A DNA stretch of 44,630 nt from Mycobacterium sp. E2479 (GCF_001667925.1 NZ_LZJR01000155.1:1-44630), one strand, 5' to 3'. Positions 16,686-25,192 are shown, numbered from the stretch's first letter. Notes: generated by a model from the sequence alone, not told the origin. Program-made: numbers and translations.

Positions 16686-18002
16686 ATGACCGAAGACATC
16701 ACCGAAGCCGCCGACGGCGACCCGAACAACGCAGGCGGCCCGGCGGATTCAACAACGGTATCGCGCCGGCGCGCGCTCGGCGGCGCCATGCTGGCCGGAC
16801 TCGGCGGTGCCACCCTGGGTGCCGTCGGTGGCGGCTTCGCCGGTCACGCCATCGCCGCGGAACAACACGGTGACGATGACGACACCGTCGATCTGCGCCG
16901 CGGTTACCCCTTCTATGGGCAGCCCCACCAAGGCGGAATCGACACGCCGCCACAACGTTACGCCATGTTTATGTCGTTCTCGGCGGCGGGCGGCACGGGC
17001 CGCACCGAGTTGCAGACCCTGTTGGCGCGGTGGTCGGCCGCCGCCGCGATCCTGCAGCAGGGCAAGCCGGTCGGGACGGTACAGCCACAGATCGAGGTGC
17101 AGCCTCCCGCCGACACGGGGGAGGCCTACGGGCTGAGCCCCGCCAGTCTCACCGTCACCATCGGGTTGGGGCCGTCGCTGTTCGGCGATCGATTCGGGTT
17201 GGCCGCCCGGCGCCCGGTCGTGTTCAGCGACCTGCCACCGCTGAATGGGGACAACCTGGATCCCCGCCTGCGCGGCGGCGACCTGTCGGTGCAAGCCTGC
17301 GCCGACGACCCCCAGGTGTGCTACCACGCGGTGCGCAACCTGGCCAGGCTCGGCCGGAACATCGTTTCGCCGTACTGGGCGGTGTTGGGTTTCGGTCGAG
17401 CCTCCGCCGGACCCGGCCAGCACACGCCACGAAACCTCCTGGGATTCAAAGACGGTACCCGCAACATCGCCACCGACGCCGAGTACGCCAAATTCGTCTG
17501 GGTCGACCACAGCGACCAGCCGTGGATGAACGGTGGTACCTACCAAGTCGTCCGCAAAATCCGGATGTTGATGGAGACCTGGGATGTCGACCGGATCGGC
17601 AATCAGCAGCGGATCTTCGGGCGCACCAAAGAAGAGGGGGCGCCATTGAGCGGCAAGAACGAATTCGACACACCGAATTTCGCCGCCAAAGGCCCCGACG
17701 GCAACCCACTCATCGATCCGATGTCTCACGTCGGCCTTGCCGCCCGGGAAAACAACGACGGCATCATGATCCGCCGGCGGTCCTACAACTACACCGACGG
17801 CCTCGACGCCAACGGCCAACTCAACGCCGGTCTGCTGTTCATCTCGTACCAAAAAGATCCCGGAGATTTTATCCGCCTGCAGAACCGCCTGGGTGCCCAC
17901 GATCTGCTCAACGAATACATCCGTCACATCGGCTCGGCAATCTTCGCGGTGCCTCCGGCGCCCGCTGAAGGCCACTACATAGGCCAAACCCTGTTCAGCT
18001 GA
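16686..18002 (+). CDS. efeB: EfeB, TAT-exported DyP-type haem peroxidase
   Basis: Haem peroxidase of 438 residues, third member of the EfeUOB system, thought to act on ferrous iron or haem outside the membrane. A twin-arginine signal sits at about residues 27-58 (SRRRALGGAMLAGLGG and a hydrophobic stretch ending AIA). The DyP signature GxxDG is in LLGFKDGTRN. Typical EfeB segments are PFYGQPHQGGIDTPPQ near the N terminus and RRRSYNYTDG and LLFISYQKDP near the C terminus. It is the last gene of the operon. Confidence 0.92.
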   Translation: MTEDITEAADGDPNNAGGPADSTTVSRRRALGGAMLAGLGGATLGAVGGGFAGHAIAAEQHGDDDDTVDLRRGYPFYGQPHQGGIDTPPQRYAMFMSFSAAGGTGRTELQTLLARWSAAAAILQQGKPVGTVQPQIEVQPPADTGEAYGLSPASLTVTIGLGPSLFGDRFGLAARRPVVFSDLPPLNGDNLDPRLRGGDLSVQACADDPQVCYHAVRNLARLGRNIVSPYWAVLGFGRASAGPGQHTPRNLLGFKDGTRNIATDAEYAKFVWVDHSDQPWMNGGTYQVVRKIRMLMETWDVDRIGNQQRIFGRTKEEGAPLSGKNEFDTPNFAAKGPDGNPLIDPMSHVGLAARENNDGIMIRRRSYNYTDGLDANGQLNAGLLFISYQKDPGDFIRLQNRLGAHDLLNEYIRHIGSAIFAVPPAPAEGHYIGQTLFS

Positions 18003-18089
18003 GCAAATCTCGCTACTGGCGCGTCGCGGGTGCGCCACGGCGCCGCTCGCCGCGTGTGGTGTTTCTGGTCGGGCCGGTGAATCGACCGC

Positions 18090-18191
18090 ACCAAGATCGG
18101 CATCACCACCGTCGGCAACCTCATCGGCGGAACGGCGTTCGTGGCGTTGCCGGTCTGGATCGTCGCCCAACTGCAACCGCGCAAGGTCTAG
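18090..18191 (+). pseudogene. Relic of the C terminus of a formate/nitrite (FNT) transporter
   Basis: A frame of 33 sense codons plus TAG reads TKIGITTVGNLIGGTAFVAL and then PVWIVAQLQPRKV. TVGNLIGGTAFV is the last-helix signature of FocA/NirC-type channels. In frame upstream there is a TGA at 18078, and nothing else of the roughly 250-residue channel can be found in 18003-18089, so only the 3' end survives. It lies between efeB and the DosR-like boxes. Remnant status is visible; the family call rests on one short motif. Confidence 0.5.
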
Positions 18192-18201
18192 CCAACGGGG
18201 G

Positions 18202-18237
18202 TGGACCTCTGTCCCAGCTACCGAGGACTAAAGCCTC
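18202..18237. promoter_or_regulatory. Pair of DosR-like boxes before the universal stress protein gene
   Basis: Two 14-mers, TGGACCTCTGTCCC (18202-18215) and AGGACTAAAGCCTC (18224-18237), each match the core of the mycobacterial Dos box GGGACTWWNGTCCC at 10 of the 13 defined positions, with the key C5 and G10 kept. Their starts are 22 bp apart and the second ends 53 bp before the ATG. Many DosR targets have tandem boxes, and USP genes are frequent members of that regulon. A -10-like TAGCGT follows at 18262. Confidence 0.55.
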
Positions 18238-18290
18238 ACGACTTGACCCGTCCTCTTGCGATAGCGTCGTTCACGTTGGAGGGAGAACCC

Positions 18291-19178
18291 ATGTCCGCAC
18301 CCGTCAAAGAACTCGGAATCGTTGTCGCGGTCGACGGTTCGCCGGCGTCAACTGTCGCCGCGGGCTGGGCGGCCCGGGAAGCGGTGATGAGAAACATTCC
18401 GCTGACCGTCGTGCACGCCGTGTCGACCCCCGCCGCGACTTTCCCGCCCGTTCCGTACCCCGAGTCCCTCGTCACGAGCCTGGAAGACGAAGGCCAAAAA
18501 GCGATCATGCATGCGACGAAAATCGCCGAAGAGGCGATGCCGGCGGGCCGCACGGTACCCATCGGCAGGAAACTGGTGTTCTCAGCGCCCGCGCCGGCCC
18601 TGCTGAAGATGTCGCATTCGGCGGAGATGATCGTCATGGGCAGCTCCGGCCGCGGGTTACTGGCACGTGGTCTGCTGGGGTCGGTGAGCTCGACCGTAGT
18701 GCGGCATGCGAATTGCCCGGTGGCGGTCCTGCGGGACGAAGAACTGCCGGATCCACAAACCGCTCCCGTCCTCCTGGGCACCGACGGCTCGCCGGCATCC
18801 GAACTCGCGACAGAAATCGCGTTCGACGAGGCGTCTCGTCGCGGTGTCGACCTAATAGCCTTCCACGCATGGAGCGACGCCGCGGTGGTCGATGTGTTCG
18901 AAATCGATTGGCCGGCAGTCGAAGACGAAGCGAGACGCAGCCTCGCCGAAAGCCTGGCGGGCTGGCAAGAACGCTATCCCGACGTCACCGTCCACCGGCT
19001 CATCGCCCAAGACCGGGCGGCGCGCCACATCATCGATCAGTCGCAGACTGCGCAGCTTGTGGTCGTCGGCAGTCACGGTCGGGGCGGCCTGAGCAGGATG
19101 GTGTTGGGCTCGGTCAGCAACGCGGTCCTGCACTCGGTCCGGGTACCGGTCATCGTCGCACGGCCGCAATCCGCATAA
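18291..19178 (+). CDS. Tandem universal stress protein (two USP domains)
   Basis: Protein of 295 residues with two USP domains, about 1-150 and 155-295. Each has an N-terminal Asp strand (VAVDGSPAS, LGTDGSPAS) and the ATP-binding loop Gx2Gx9GS (GSSGRGLLARGLLGS; GSHGRGGLSRMVLGS). It is therefore an ATP-binding type, like Rv2623 or Rv2005c of M. tuberculosis, which are linked to dormancy under low oxygen. ATG at 18291 is chosen for its TTGGAGGGAG ribosome site; an upstream in-frame extension to 18201 would run through the DosR-like boxes. It is expected to be induced by hypoxia or NO through those boxes. Confidence 0.9.
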   Translation: MSAPVKELGIVVAVDGSPASTVAAGWAAREAVMRNIPLTVVHAVSTPAATFPPVPYPESLVTSLEDEGQKAIMHATKIAEEAMPAGRTVPIGRKLVFSAPAPALLKMSHSAEMIVMGSSGRGLLARGLLGSVSSTVVRHANCPVAVLRDEELPDPQTAPVLLGTDGSPASELATEIAFDEASRRGVDLIAFHAWSDAAVVDVFEIDWPAVEDEARRSLAESLAGWQERYPDVTVHRLIAQDRAARHIIDQSQTAQLVVVGSHGRGGLSRMVLGSVSNAVLHSVRVPVIVARPQSA

Positions 19179-19179
19179 C

Positions 19180-19497
19180 GCGCTCACCGATCACGCAGCA
19201 TTCGTAGTCCAGGCGCACAAAGCCGCGACATCACGGCTGGCCGGCGCCGCGCAACCACGTCGCCAAGACATCGCCCGGTTTGGGGATCAGGACGACGAAG
19301 CCGCGATACCGCGGTGATGCTTGCGCGACAGCGGTCGGTCGGACCGTGGTGATCAGCGCGAAGCCCGCGCCGAGCGCGTCGTCGAGGCGTCGGCCGAGGC
19401 ACCCGCGATTCGTCGACGACCGTTGCCCGACACCGTCGAGGCTCAGCAGGCCACCGGCCGCCCGATCCCGGGCGGGTCGTCGGGAGTCGCTACTCAT
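19180..19497 (-). pseudogene. Decayed C-terminal end of an FAD-dependent aromatic hydroxylase (MhpA-like)
   Basis: The minus-strand frame reads LLSLDGVGQRSSTNRGCLGR, LDDALGAGFALITTVRP, then GFVVLIPKPGDVLATWLRG, a TGA at 19231-19233, and in the same frame VRLDYE. This resembles the thioredoxin-like C terminus of 3-(3-hydroxyphenyl)propionate hydroxylases, where WLR...AALVRPD is expected. The FAD-binding and catalytic parts (over 400 residues) are missing. Its first ATG overlaps the TGA of the PPOX gene (ATGA), so it is transcribed after that gene if at all. Truncation is clear; the family is inferred from a short pattern. Confidence 0.5.
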
Positions 19498-20360
19498 GCA
19501 TGACCACCGGCGGGCGTTGCGACGGCGCCGACCGAGAACGCGACATTCCTTCCAACGGCGCCATCATCACCGGCCGCGCCGGGCGTGGTCCACCGCACGT
19601 GCGCGGTCCCGGTGACGTGCAAAGTGGCGCCGGTATCGAAATCGACGAAGAGCAAGGCGGCTTCGTCGTCGACGGCCAGGTTGCCATAGCTGTTGAACAT
19701 GTTGTTCCCCGGAAAATCCGGCCACCACAGCCGGTCCGGCGATTCGACACGGACAAACCCGGATGGGCCTCCGCGGTGTGATGCGTCGCTACCGCGTGTG
19801 GGATGGCTGGTGCCCAAGAAGAACGTGTCGGACGTCGCAATCATCGCTTGATCGGACGGCCCGAGCAGCGTTGCGCGTCCCAAGCGTTTCGAAGCAGGGG
19901 CAGCAAGTCGAGCGACATCGATCGCGCGGGGATGAATGTACTTGGGGCAATTGCCGTACGACTGGTCGATGCGGACGGCCATGCCTGCGTTGTCCGCACC
20001 GATAAGTTCGCCGTTTATCCGTAGCCTGCGGCGGGTGGCGAAGTCGATGGCAATCAGGCCGACCTGCTGACCGATTCGGATCTCGTGCAGTGGATCCCCG
20101 AGACGGGGAGCGGCCGACACGCGCAATACATCCTCTTGCCCACGGAGAAAACCCGCCGGTGCGGCCAACGGCGAAACCCAGAGCACGCCGTTGTGATCGC
20201 GTCCGGTCAGCGCGGCGAACCGCTGGGACGCTAGGAAGCGCGCTGCGCCGTGGGACAGGCCCGACGAGCCAAGCATGTTCTCCAGACGCCCGGCTTCGGC
20301 TGCGACACCAGCCCGGCGCTGCACCGCAAGTTCCCCCTCGTGGAACCCCAAGGCGGTCAT
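19494..20360 (-). CDS. PPOX-fold flavin-binding protein (pyridoxamine 5'-phosphate oxidase family)
   Basis: Protein of 288 residues. The pattern of the FMN-binding split-barrel is seen in FLASQRFAALTGRDHNGVLW, GQQVGLIAIDFATRRRLRING, and the second half FFLGTSHPTRGSDASHRGG, FPGNNMFNSYGNLAVDDEAALLF and TGTAHVRW. ASHRGG and DFPGNNMF are typical of PPOX proteins joined to oxidoreductases. It lies 83 bp downstream of the triple-Phd gene and in the same direction, so it may share the tail of the mce transcript. The redox partner or substrate is unknown. Confidence 0.78.
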   Translation of the reverse strand: MTALGFHEGELAVQRRAGVAAEAGRLENMLGSSGLSHGAARFLASQRFAALTGRDHNGVLWVSPLAAPAGFLRGQEDVLRVSAAPRLGDPLHEIRIGQQVGLIAIDFATRRRLRINGELIGADNAGMAVRIDQSYGNCPKYIHPRAIDVARLAAPASKRLGRATLLGPSDQAMIATSDTFFLGTSHPTRGSDASHRGGPSGFVRVESPDRLWWPDFPGNNMFNSYGNLAVDDEAALLFVDFDTGATLHVTGTAHVRWTTPGAAGDDGAVGRNVAFSVGAVATPAGGHA

Positions 20361-20443
20361 ACCCGCCGTAACAATGTCACCGGCGCAATGCTTCCCACCG
20401 GTACGGACAAGCCCAGAAGCTGTCGACGCCGCGGACGTCGTTC

Positions 20444-20923
20444 CTAGGCGACCGAGATGATGCGTGCAACCGGCCTGCCGCCACGGATGACCTCGATCGT
20501 CTGCCCCGCCGCGACCTCATCGAAGTAGTGTCCCGCCCGCTTTCGCAACTCGTCGAGTTCGATCGCCCCACTGACGTCCACCGAAGGCGATGCAGTCTTC
20601 GCGTCGCCGGCGGCCACGATTTGCGCGAGCAACCTGCCCTCCCGGACGATACTGATCGTCTCCCCGGCAGCGACCCGATCAAAGCACCGCCCCGCACGCG
20701 TTCGCAGTTCGGCGATGCCGACCCAGCCGCCTCCTTCGTTGGATCGCGCCGGGATCGGAGCCGACCTCCGGTCACCGACTGACACGATCCGCGCCACCAG
20801 TCTGCCGCGACGTACGACGTCGAATGCCTCCCCGGCGACAACCCGCTCGAGATACGCACACGCATTACTCCGAAGTTGGCCTAGGCCAATCGTTTCCCGT
20901 ATCCGCTGCGATTCCGCGCTCAT
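20444..20923 (-). CDS. Protein of three tandem Phd/YefM-like antitoxin domains, coupled to mceF
   Basis: Protein of 159 residues made of three copies of the Phd/YefM N-terminal DNA-binding fold, at about residues 12-49, 68-105 and 121-158. Each follows one pattern: a short strand, LRxxAxxxxxRVxAGExxxxVRxGRxxAxIVxx; the cores are ERVVAGEAFDVVRRGRLVAR, DRVAAGETISIVREGRLLAQ and DEVAAGQTIEVIRGGRPVAR. The ATG at 20923 overlaps the mceF TGA (ATGA), so it is preferred to the ATG at 20956 inside mceF. A normal Phd antitoxin is 75-90 residues with one such domain and a toxin-binding tail; here no tail and no toxin gene are seen. It might bind DNA as a built-in trimer of half-sites and regulate the operon, or have become an orphan. 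Confidence 0.75.
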   Translation of the reverse strand: MSAESQRIRETIGLGQLRSNACAYLERVVAGEAFDVVRRGRLVARIVSVGDRRSAPIPARSNEGGGWVGIAELRTRAGRCFDRVAAGETISIVREGRLLAQIVAAGDAKTASPSVDVSGAIELDELRKRAGHYFDEVAAGQTIEVIRGGRPVARIISVA

Positions 20924-22476
20924 CTGCTGATCGACGGTGCCAACATGTCCTGCCATCCGTCGTCTCCCGTTCTTCTCGAGTTCTCAACCGCGTATCTGAC
21001 GCCGTCGGGTCCTACCAGTTCGCCGCTCTGTGGGGTGTACACGGCCGGGGGAGGACCCCCGGGGGTGTAGACGCACGGATTTGGTTGCTGCCCATTGCAT
21101 TCGACGGTTCCCGTTCCGGGCCGCGTCAGTGCGTCGCTGATCGGGGGCGGCGTCCCCGCCACCCTGTCGGAGGGCGCCGGGTTCAGCCCGTTGTTCACCG
21201 ACGGCGCGGGTATCACCAGGCCTGGTTTCACCGGCTGGTCGCAACGCGCCGCGGGCGCGGGACAGGTCACGATCTGGTTGGGATCGCCGTACCACGGGTT
21301 GGTGCCCAGCGGAATGTACGGTTTGGGGTCGCGGCACTCCCGCGGCGTGGCGGCCCGCTTTCCGGGCACGTCGACGCACGGGAGGTTGCGTGCGCCGCGT
21401 ACGGCGTTGGCGGGAGTGTCTTGCGGTATCTTGCAATAGGTTCCGGATGGCATCGGTGCCAGGCTGGTATCCGCGGGAGACCGCCACTGCGACGCCGGAA
21501 GGAATCCGGTCAGGCAGGGCGGGGGCTGGTTGATGGTCAGCGAGGTGCCCAGCGACGCGAAGCCCGGGAAGGCCGACGTCACGGTCTGGCCTTCCGAGGC
21601 GCCCTGCGGGTAGGCGACCAGCAATTGCTCGACGCCCTTGTGGTAGCGCTTGAGCATGTCCAGCACGATCGCGAGATTCGCCAATGTCTGCGGCAGTGAC
21701 TCGCGGACGTCGCCGAATACCTCGTTGACCTGATCGGCGGTGGGTGCCGCCTGAGACAGGATGCTTTGCACGTGCTGGTCGTTGTCCGCGCTCTGCGCGG
21801 CCAGGATGTTCAGGTTGTGCGACCAACGTTCGATCGAGTCACCGGAGTTGACCTGACTGTCGATGATCGGTCCGGAGTTTTGAATGATGTCGTTGACATC
21901 GGAGATATTGGTCCTGAAGTCACCGGCGATCGCCTGCGTCGCGTCGACCAGGCGTTGCAGCGCGGGACCCAAGCCGCCGACCGCTTGGGCTGTTTCATCG
22001 AGCAGCGAGGCGATCTTGTCCTTGGGCAGCACGGCCAGGCCACGGTTGGCCGCGTCCAGCGCCGGCCCGATCTCGGTGGGTATGGTGCCCTTGGTGATGG
22101 TCTGGCCCGGCGCGAAGTATTGGCCCGGGTTACCCACCGAAACCAGGTCCAGATACTGTTCACCGACCGCCGAGACCGAATGCACGTTCGCCGACGCGTC
22201 GATCGGGATCCTGTAGCGATCGCCGATGCTCATGGTCACCCGCGCGCCCGAAGCGGTCGGGTCGACCGCGGTGACCGTGCCGATGGTCTCCCCGCGATAT
22301 GTCACGTTGGCGGTCTTGTACAGCCCGCCTGACGCGGGCAGGTCCGCCTTCAGCGTGTAGTGGCCGATGCCCACCGCGCTGGGAATCTGCAAGTAGTACC
22401 AGCCGAGCGCGATTGCCGTGATCGCGCTCAAGATGGCGAACATGACCAGTTGGCGCTTGATGAAGCGGGTCAGCAT
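20920..22476 (-). CDS. mceF: MceF, Mce-family lipid-transport protein
   Basis: Protein of 518 residues. N-terminal membrane anchor (residues about 8-30), MlaD/Mce domain at about 38-118 (LKADLPASGGLYKTANVTYRG shortened, IGTVTAVDPT, VGEQYLDL), then the long helical region that forms the Mce tunnel (about 130-310), and a Pro/Cys-rich C-terminal tail with several cysteines (CLTGFLP, YCKIPQDTP, VTCPAPAARC). In Mce complexes a hexamer of MceA-F spans the periplasm and delivers lipids to YrbE/MceG. The ATG overlaps the mceE stop by a few bases; its own TGA overlaps the triple-Phd start. Confidence 0.92.
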   Translation of the reverse strand: MLTRFIKRQLVMFAILSAITAIALGWYYLQIPSAVGIGHYTLKADLPASGGLYKTANVTYRGETIGTVTAVDPTASGARVTMSIGDRYRIPIDASANVHSVSAVGEQYLDLVSVGNPGQYFAPGQTITKGTIPTEIGPALDAANRGLAVLPKDKIASLLDETAQAVGGLGPALQRLVDATQAIAGDFRTNISDVNDIIQNSGPIIDSQVNSGDSIERWSHNLNILAAQSADNDQHVQSILSQAAPTADQVNEVFGDVRESLPQTLANLAIVLDMLKRYHKGVEQLLVAYPQGASEGQTVTSAFPGFASLGTSLTINQPPPCLTGFLPASQWRSPADTSLAPMPSGTYCKIPQDTPANAVRGARNLPCVDVPGKRAATPRECRDPKPYIPLGTNPWYGDPNQIVTCPAPAARCDQPVKPGLVIPAPSVNNGLNPAPSDRVAGTPPPISDALTRPGTGTVECNGQQPNPCVYTPGGPPPAVYTPQSGELVGPDGVRYAVENSRRTGDDGWQDMLAPSISR

Positions 22477-23639
22477 TGCCGGTCCGCCCTCTCGACCAGC
22501 GGGCCGCCCGGGACGTCATTGGGGTTCGGCGTATAGCGGACGTCGGGGATCATCGTTTCCGGGTCGCGGCCCCACGCTTGCTCGAGCGCGCGCAGCGCTC
22601 CGGAGAACCCCGTCCCGGTGAGGACCGCGTTGTCGACGGCGCTCATGGTCAGGTCGAGCGTCAGCGACAGGTTGAAGTAGTCGCCACGAAACGCCTTGGG
22701 AACGGCGTCGATGTCGAACGGCCGGACGAGGATCAGCTTGAGTGCGCGAATCAAATACGGTGCTGCGCGGCCGAGTTCCCGCAGCGGGCACTGCAGGGCC
22801 AGCAGATCCTGGTGGAGGTCGCCCCGCGCGGCCGACAGGTATTGGTCGGCCAGCGCGCTGAGCCGTCCGGTCGCGTCGACCGCGTTGATCAGAAGGTTCT
22901 GTTTGTCGGCGAAATGCTGGAGCAGGGGAGGGAATTCCGTGAGGACCCGGTCCAAAACGTTGGCACGGGGACCCACGTACGCCAGTAGCCGGTTGGTGGA
23001 ATCGATGGCACGGGTGATGTCGGCGCGTTGCTCGTCGAGCCGGGCGGTGAAGGTGTCGAGCTTGCCGAGGAAGGCGCGGATCTGGTCGGCCCGCCCGTTC
23101 ACGATGTCGTAGACCTCGTTCTGCAGCACTTCGAGGTTCGGGATGCCGCCTCCGCGCAGCACGATGGCGAGACCTGCCAGCGTCTGCTCGGTGGTGGGAT
23201 AGGTGGACGCGTTCTTCAGCGGGATGGTGTCGCCGTCTCGCAGCAGCTCCGGGGACGGGTTGCGTGGCACGGCCAGCTCCACATGCTGTGAACCGAGCAG
23301 GCTGGTCTGGCCGATCTTGGCGGTTGCGTTCTTGGGCAACTTGACGCCCCTGCCCAGACGTAGCGTCAGGGTCGCCACCCAGTTCTTCAGTTCGATCGCG
23401 CGTACCGTCCCGACGAACACATCGGCCACCCGCACCCGGCTGTTGTCGTTGAGGGCCAAAGTGTTCGGTAGCTGCACGTAGACGGTGTAGGAGCCGGGCC
23501 CAGAGCCCGGGCCGCCGGGCATCGGCACGTTCGCGATTCCGTGCCACTTCGCGCATGACGTCAGCATCGCCGCGGCACTCAACACGGCCAGGCCCTGCCA
23601 GGCCCGGCGGCGGGCCCGAATTACCAGAGCGCCCATCAT
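22470..23639 (-). CDS. mceE: MceE, Mce-family lipoprotein
   Basis: Protein of 389 residues, the lipoprotein (Lpr) member of the Mce hexamer. Signal peptide with lipobox LTSC (AAAMLTSCAKWHG). The Mce domain covers about 45-130 (YTVYVQLPNTLALNDNSRVR shortened, VGTVRAIELKNW, GQTSLLGSQHVEL), followed by the helical tunnel region. ATG at 23639 is chosen because it overlaps the mceD TGA; a second ATG follows directly. A much longer open frame upstream is only a shadow of mceD. Confidence 0.92.
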   Translation of the reverse strand: MMGALVIRARRRAWQGLAVLSAAAMLTSCAKWHGIANVPMPGGPGSGPGSYTVYVQLPNTLALNDNSRVRVADVFVGTVRAIELKNWVATLTLRLGRGVKLPKNATAKIGQTSLLGSQHVELAVPRNPSPELLRDGDTIPLKNASTYPTTEQTLAGLAIVLRGGGIPNLEVLQNEVYDIVNGRADQIRAFLGKLDTFTARLDEQRADITRAIDSTNRLLAYVGPRANVLDRVLTEFPPLLQHFADKQNLLINAVDATGRLSALADQYLSAARGDLHQDLLALQCPLRELGRAAPYLIRALKLILVRPFDIDAVPKAFRGDYFNLSLTLDLTMSAVDNAVLTGTGFSGALRALEQAWGRDPETMIPDVRYTPNPNDVPGGPLVERADRQC

Positions 23640-25192
23640 GATCCCGGTCCTGTCGGTGCGGCCGCCGGTGTCGGCGCAACCGGACCCGGTATCACGCCCG
23701 GCCCCGGGGCCGGCGGGGGGATGGGCACTTGTGGGGCGCGCAGTCCGATGGGCGGCGAAATCGGGTTCTCGTCGTACGCATTCGGCGGCCCTGGCGGGGT
23801 TTGCAAGCCTGGGGGAGGAGGTGGGGCGTCCACGCCGCCCATGAGTTCGGCCAGAGATTCGGGGGTCATCAAGCTCCCGGTGACCGGCCCGACCTGGGTG
23901 CCCTGCATGCCGGGGGCGGCGACCCAGCCGGGCTGGGTGTTGCGGTGCGAGAACGGTGTGTCGGGCACCCAGATCCCGGGAACGGTGGTGTCCTTGTAGC
24001 CGTTCGGTGGCCGCAGCCGCGGCTCGGAGTAGGCAACCTCCTTGGGCAGCGTCTCGGCGGTGCTGAACAGGTTCAGTCCAACCGGCAAGTAATTGAACTT
24101 GATCGCATCGAGGATCGGTGCCAGGTATTGCGCACACAGTTCGGCGGATTCCTGATAACCCAGTCGGCTACCGGCCTGAATCATGCTGCAGACGAACTGC
24201 ATCGGGTTCGCAAAGTTCGGGATCGCTGGGATGGACATGACGGCGCCGTGCGACGGGTGGTAGATCTGGCTCAGGTTCGTCTCGAGCGTCGGTAGGACAT
24301 GCAGGGCCGTTTCCAAACCGTTCAGCGGGTCGGGTTGGACCAGCGTGGTGGTCAGGGTGGCGAGGTTGTCGACGTCGTGCCCGAGAACCTCGCGGTTCTT
24401 GGTCAAGAACGGCCGCAGCGCGGACAGCAGGCTGTCGAATTGCCTTAGCGCACCGGTGAGGTCGCGGTCGGAGCCGGTCAACTTGTCGGTGAACTGGGCC
24501 AGGTTTTTGTTGAGCGCGACGAACTGCTGGTCGTCTTTGTGTAGGGCGTTGACGAACTGGGCCAGGCTGCGCACCACGGCAAAGAAGTCGCCACGGCCCT
24601 CGTTCAGCGCGGTCAACGACCGTGACAGGCTGTTCAACGTGGTGTTGATCTGCGTGCCCTTCCCGGCCAGCCCATCCGCGAACGACTCGATGGCGTCCCC
24701 GAAGGGGCCCTTGGGCTGCTCGGGTGTCGGACCGAGTTTGTTGATGATGTTGGCGACGCTTTCGCGCAGTTCGTCCCACTCCGTCGGCACCTGTGTGCGC
24801 TCGATGGGGATCACCGCGTTATCGCCCATCACCGGACCACCTTTGTAGGGTGGCTCCAACTGAATGCTTCGCGACGCCACCAGGGTGGGGCTGATAACCA
24901 CGGCGGACGCGTTGGCCGGCACCTTGTATCTGTTGTCGTAGTGAAACGTCACCCTCATTTTGTTGCCGGCCGGTTCGATCTTGTCGACCGAACCCACGCG
25001 GACACCCATGATTTGGACTTTGTCTCCGGAATAGAGCGCGTTCGCCGCTGGGAGGTAGGCGATTACGGTGTTCGTGGTCAGCTTGCGGTAGACCTGCCAG
25101 CCGACGACCAGCCCGATCAGGGTCACCAGCGCCACGAGCGCTCCGATGACCGTCCGGGGCCGCGGTTTATGGATATGGCGGACGGCGCTCAA
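23636..25192 (-). CDS. mceD: MceD, Mce-family lipid-transport protein
   Basis: Protein of 518 residues with an N-terminal anchor (IGALVALVTLIGLVVGW), an Mce domain (VIAYLPAANALYSGDKVQIM shortened, VRVGSVDKIEP), a helical region to about 330 and a Pro/Gly-rich tail that is probably disordered. The start is a TTG overlapping the mceC stop (TTGA), the only TTG start in this operon, and no upstream ATG fits. Confidence 0.9.
   Translation of the reverse strand: MSAVRHIHKPRPRTVIGALVALVTLIGLVVGWQVYRKLTTNTVIAYLPAANALYSGDKVQIMGVRVGSVDKIEPAGNKMRVTFHYDNRYKVPANASAVVISPTLVASRSIQLEPPYKGGPVMGDNAVIPIERTQVPTEWDELRESVANIINKLGPTPEQPKGPFGDAIESFADGLAGKGTQINTTLNSLSRSLTALNEGRGDFFAVVRSLAQFVNALHKDDQQFVALNKNLAQFTDKLTGSDRDLTGALRQFDSLLSALRPFLTKNREVLGHDVDNLATLTTTLVQPDPLNGLETALHVLPTLETNLSQIYHPSHGAVMSIPAIPNFANPMQFVCSMIQAGSRLGYQESAELCAQYLAPILDAIKFNYLPVGLNLFSTAETLPKEVAYSEPRLRPPNGYKDTTVPGIWVPDTPFSHRNTQPGWVAAPGMQGTQVGPVTGSLMTPESLAELMGGVDAPPPPPGLQTPPGPPNAYDENPISPPIGLRAPQVPIPPPAPGPGVIPGPVAPTPAAAPTGPGS

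Noticed and set aside
22470..24137. Long 555-codon form of mceE
   Set aside because: The first 166 codons lie inside mceD and encode no signal peptide; the ATG overlapping the mceD stop gives a proper lipoprotein signal.
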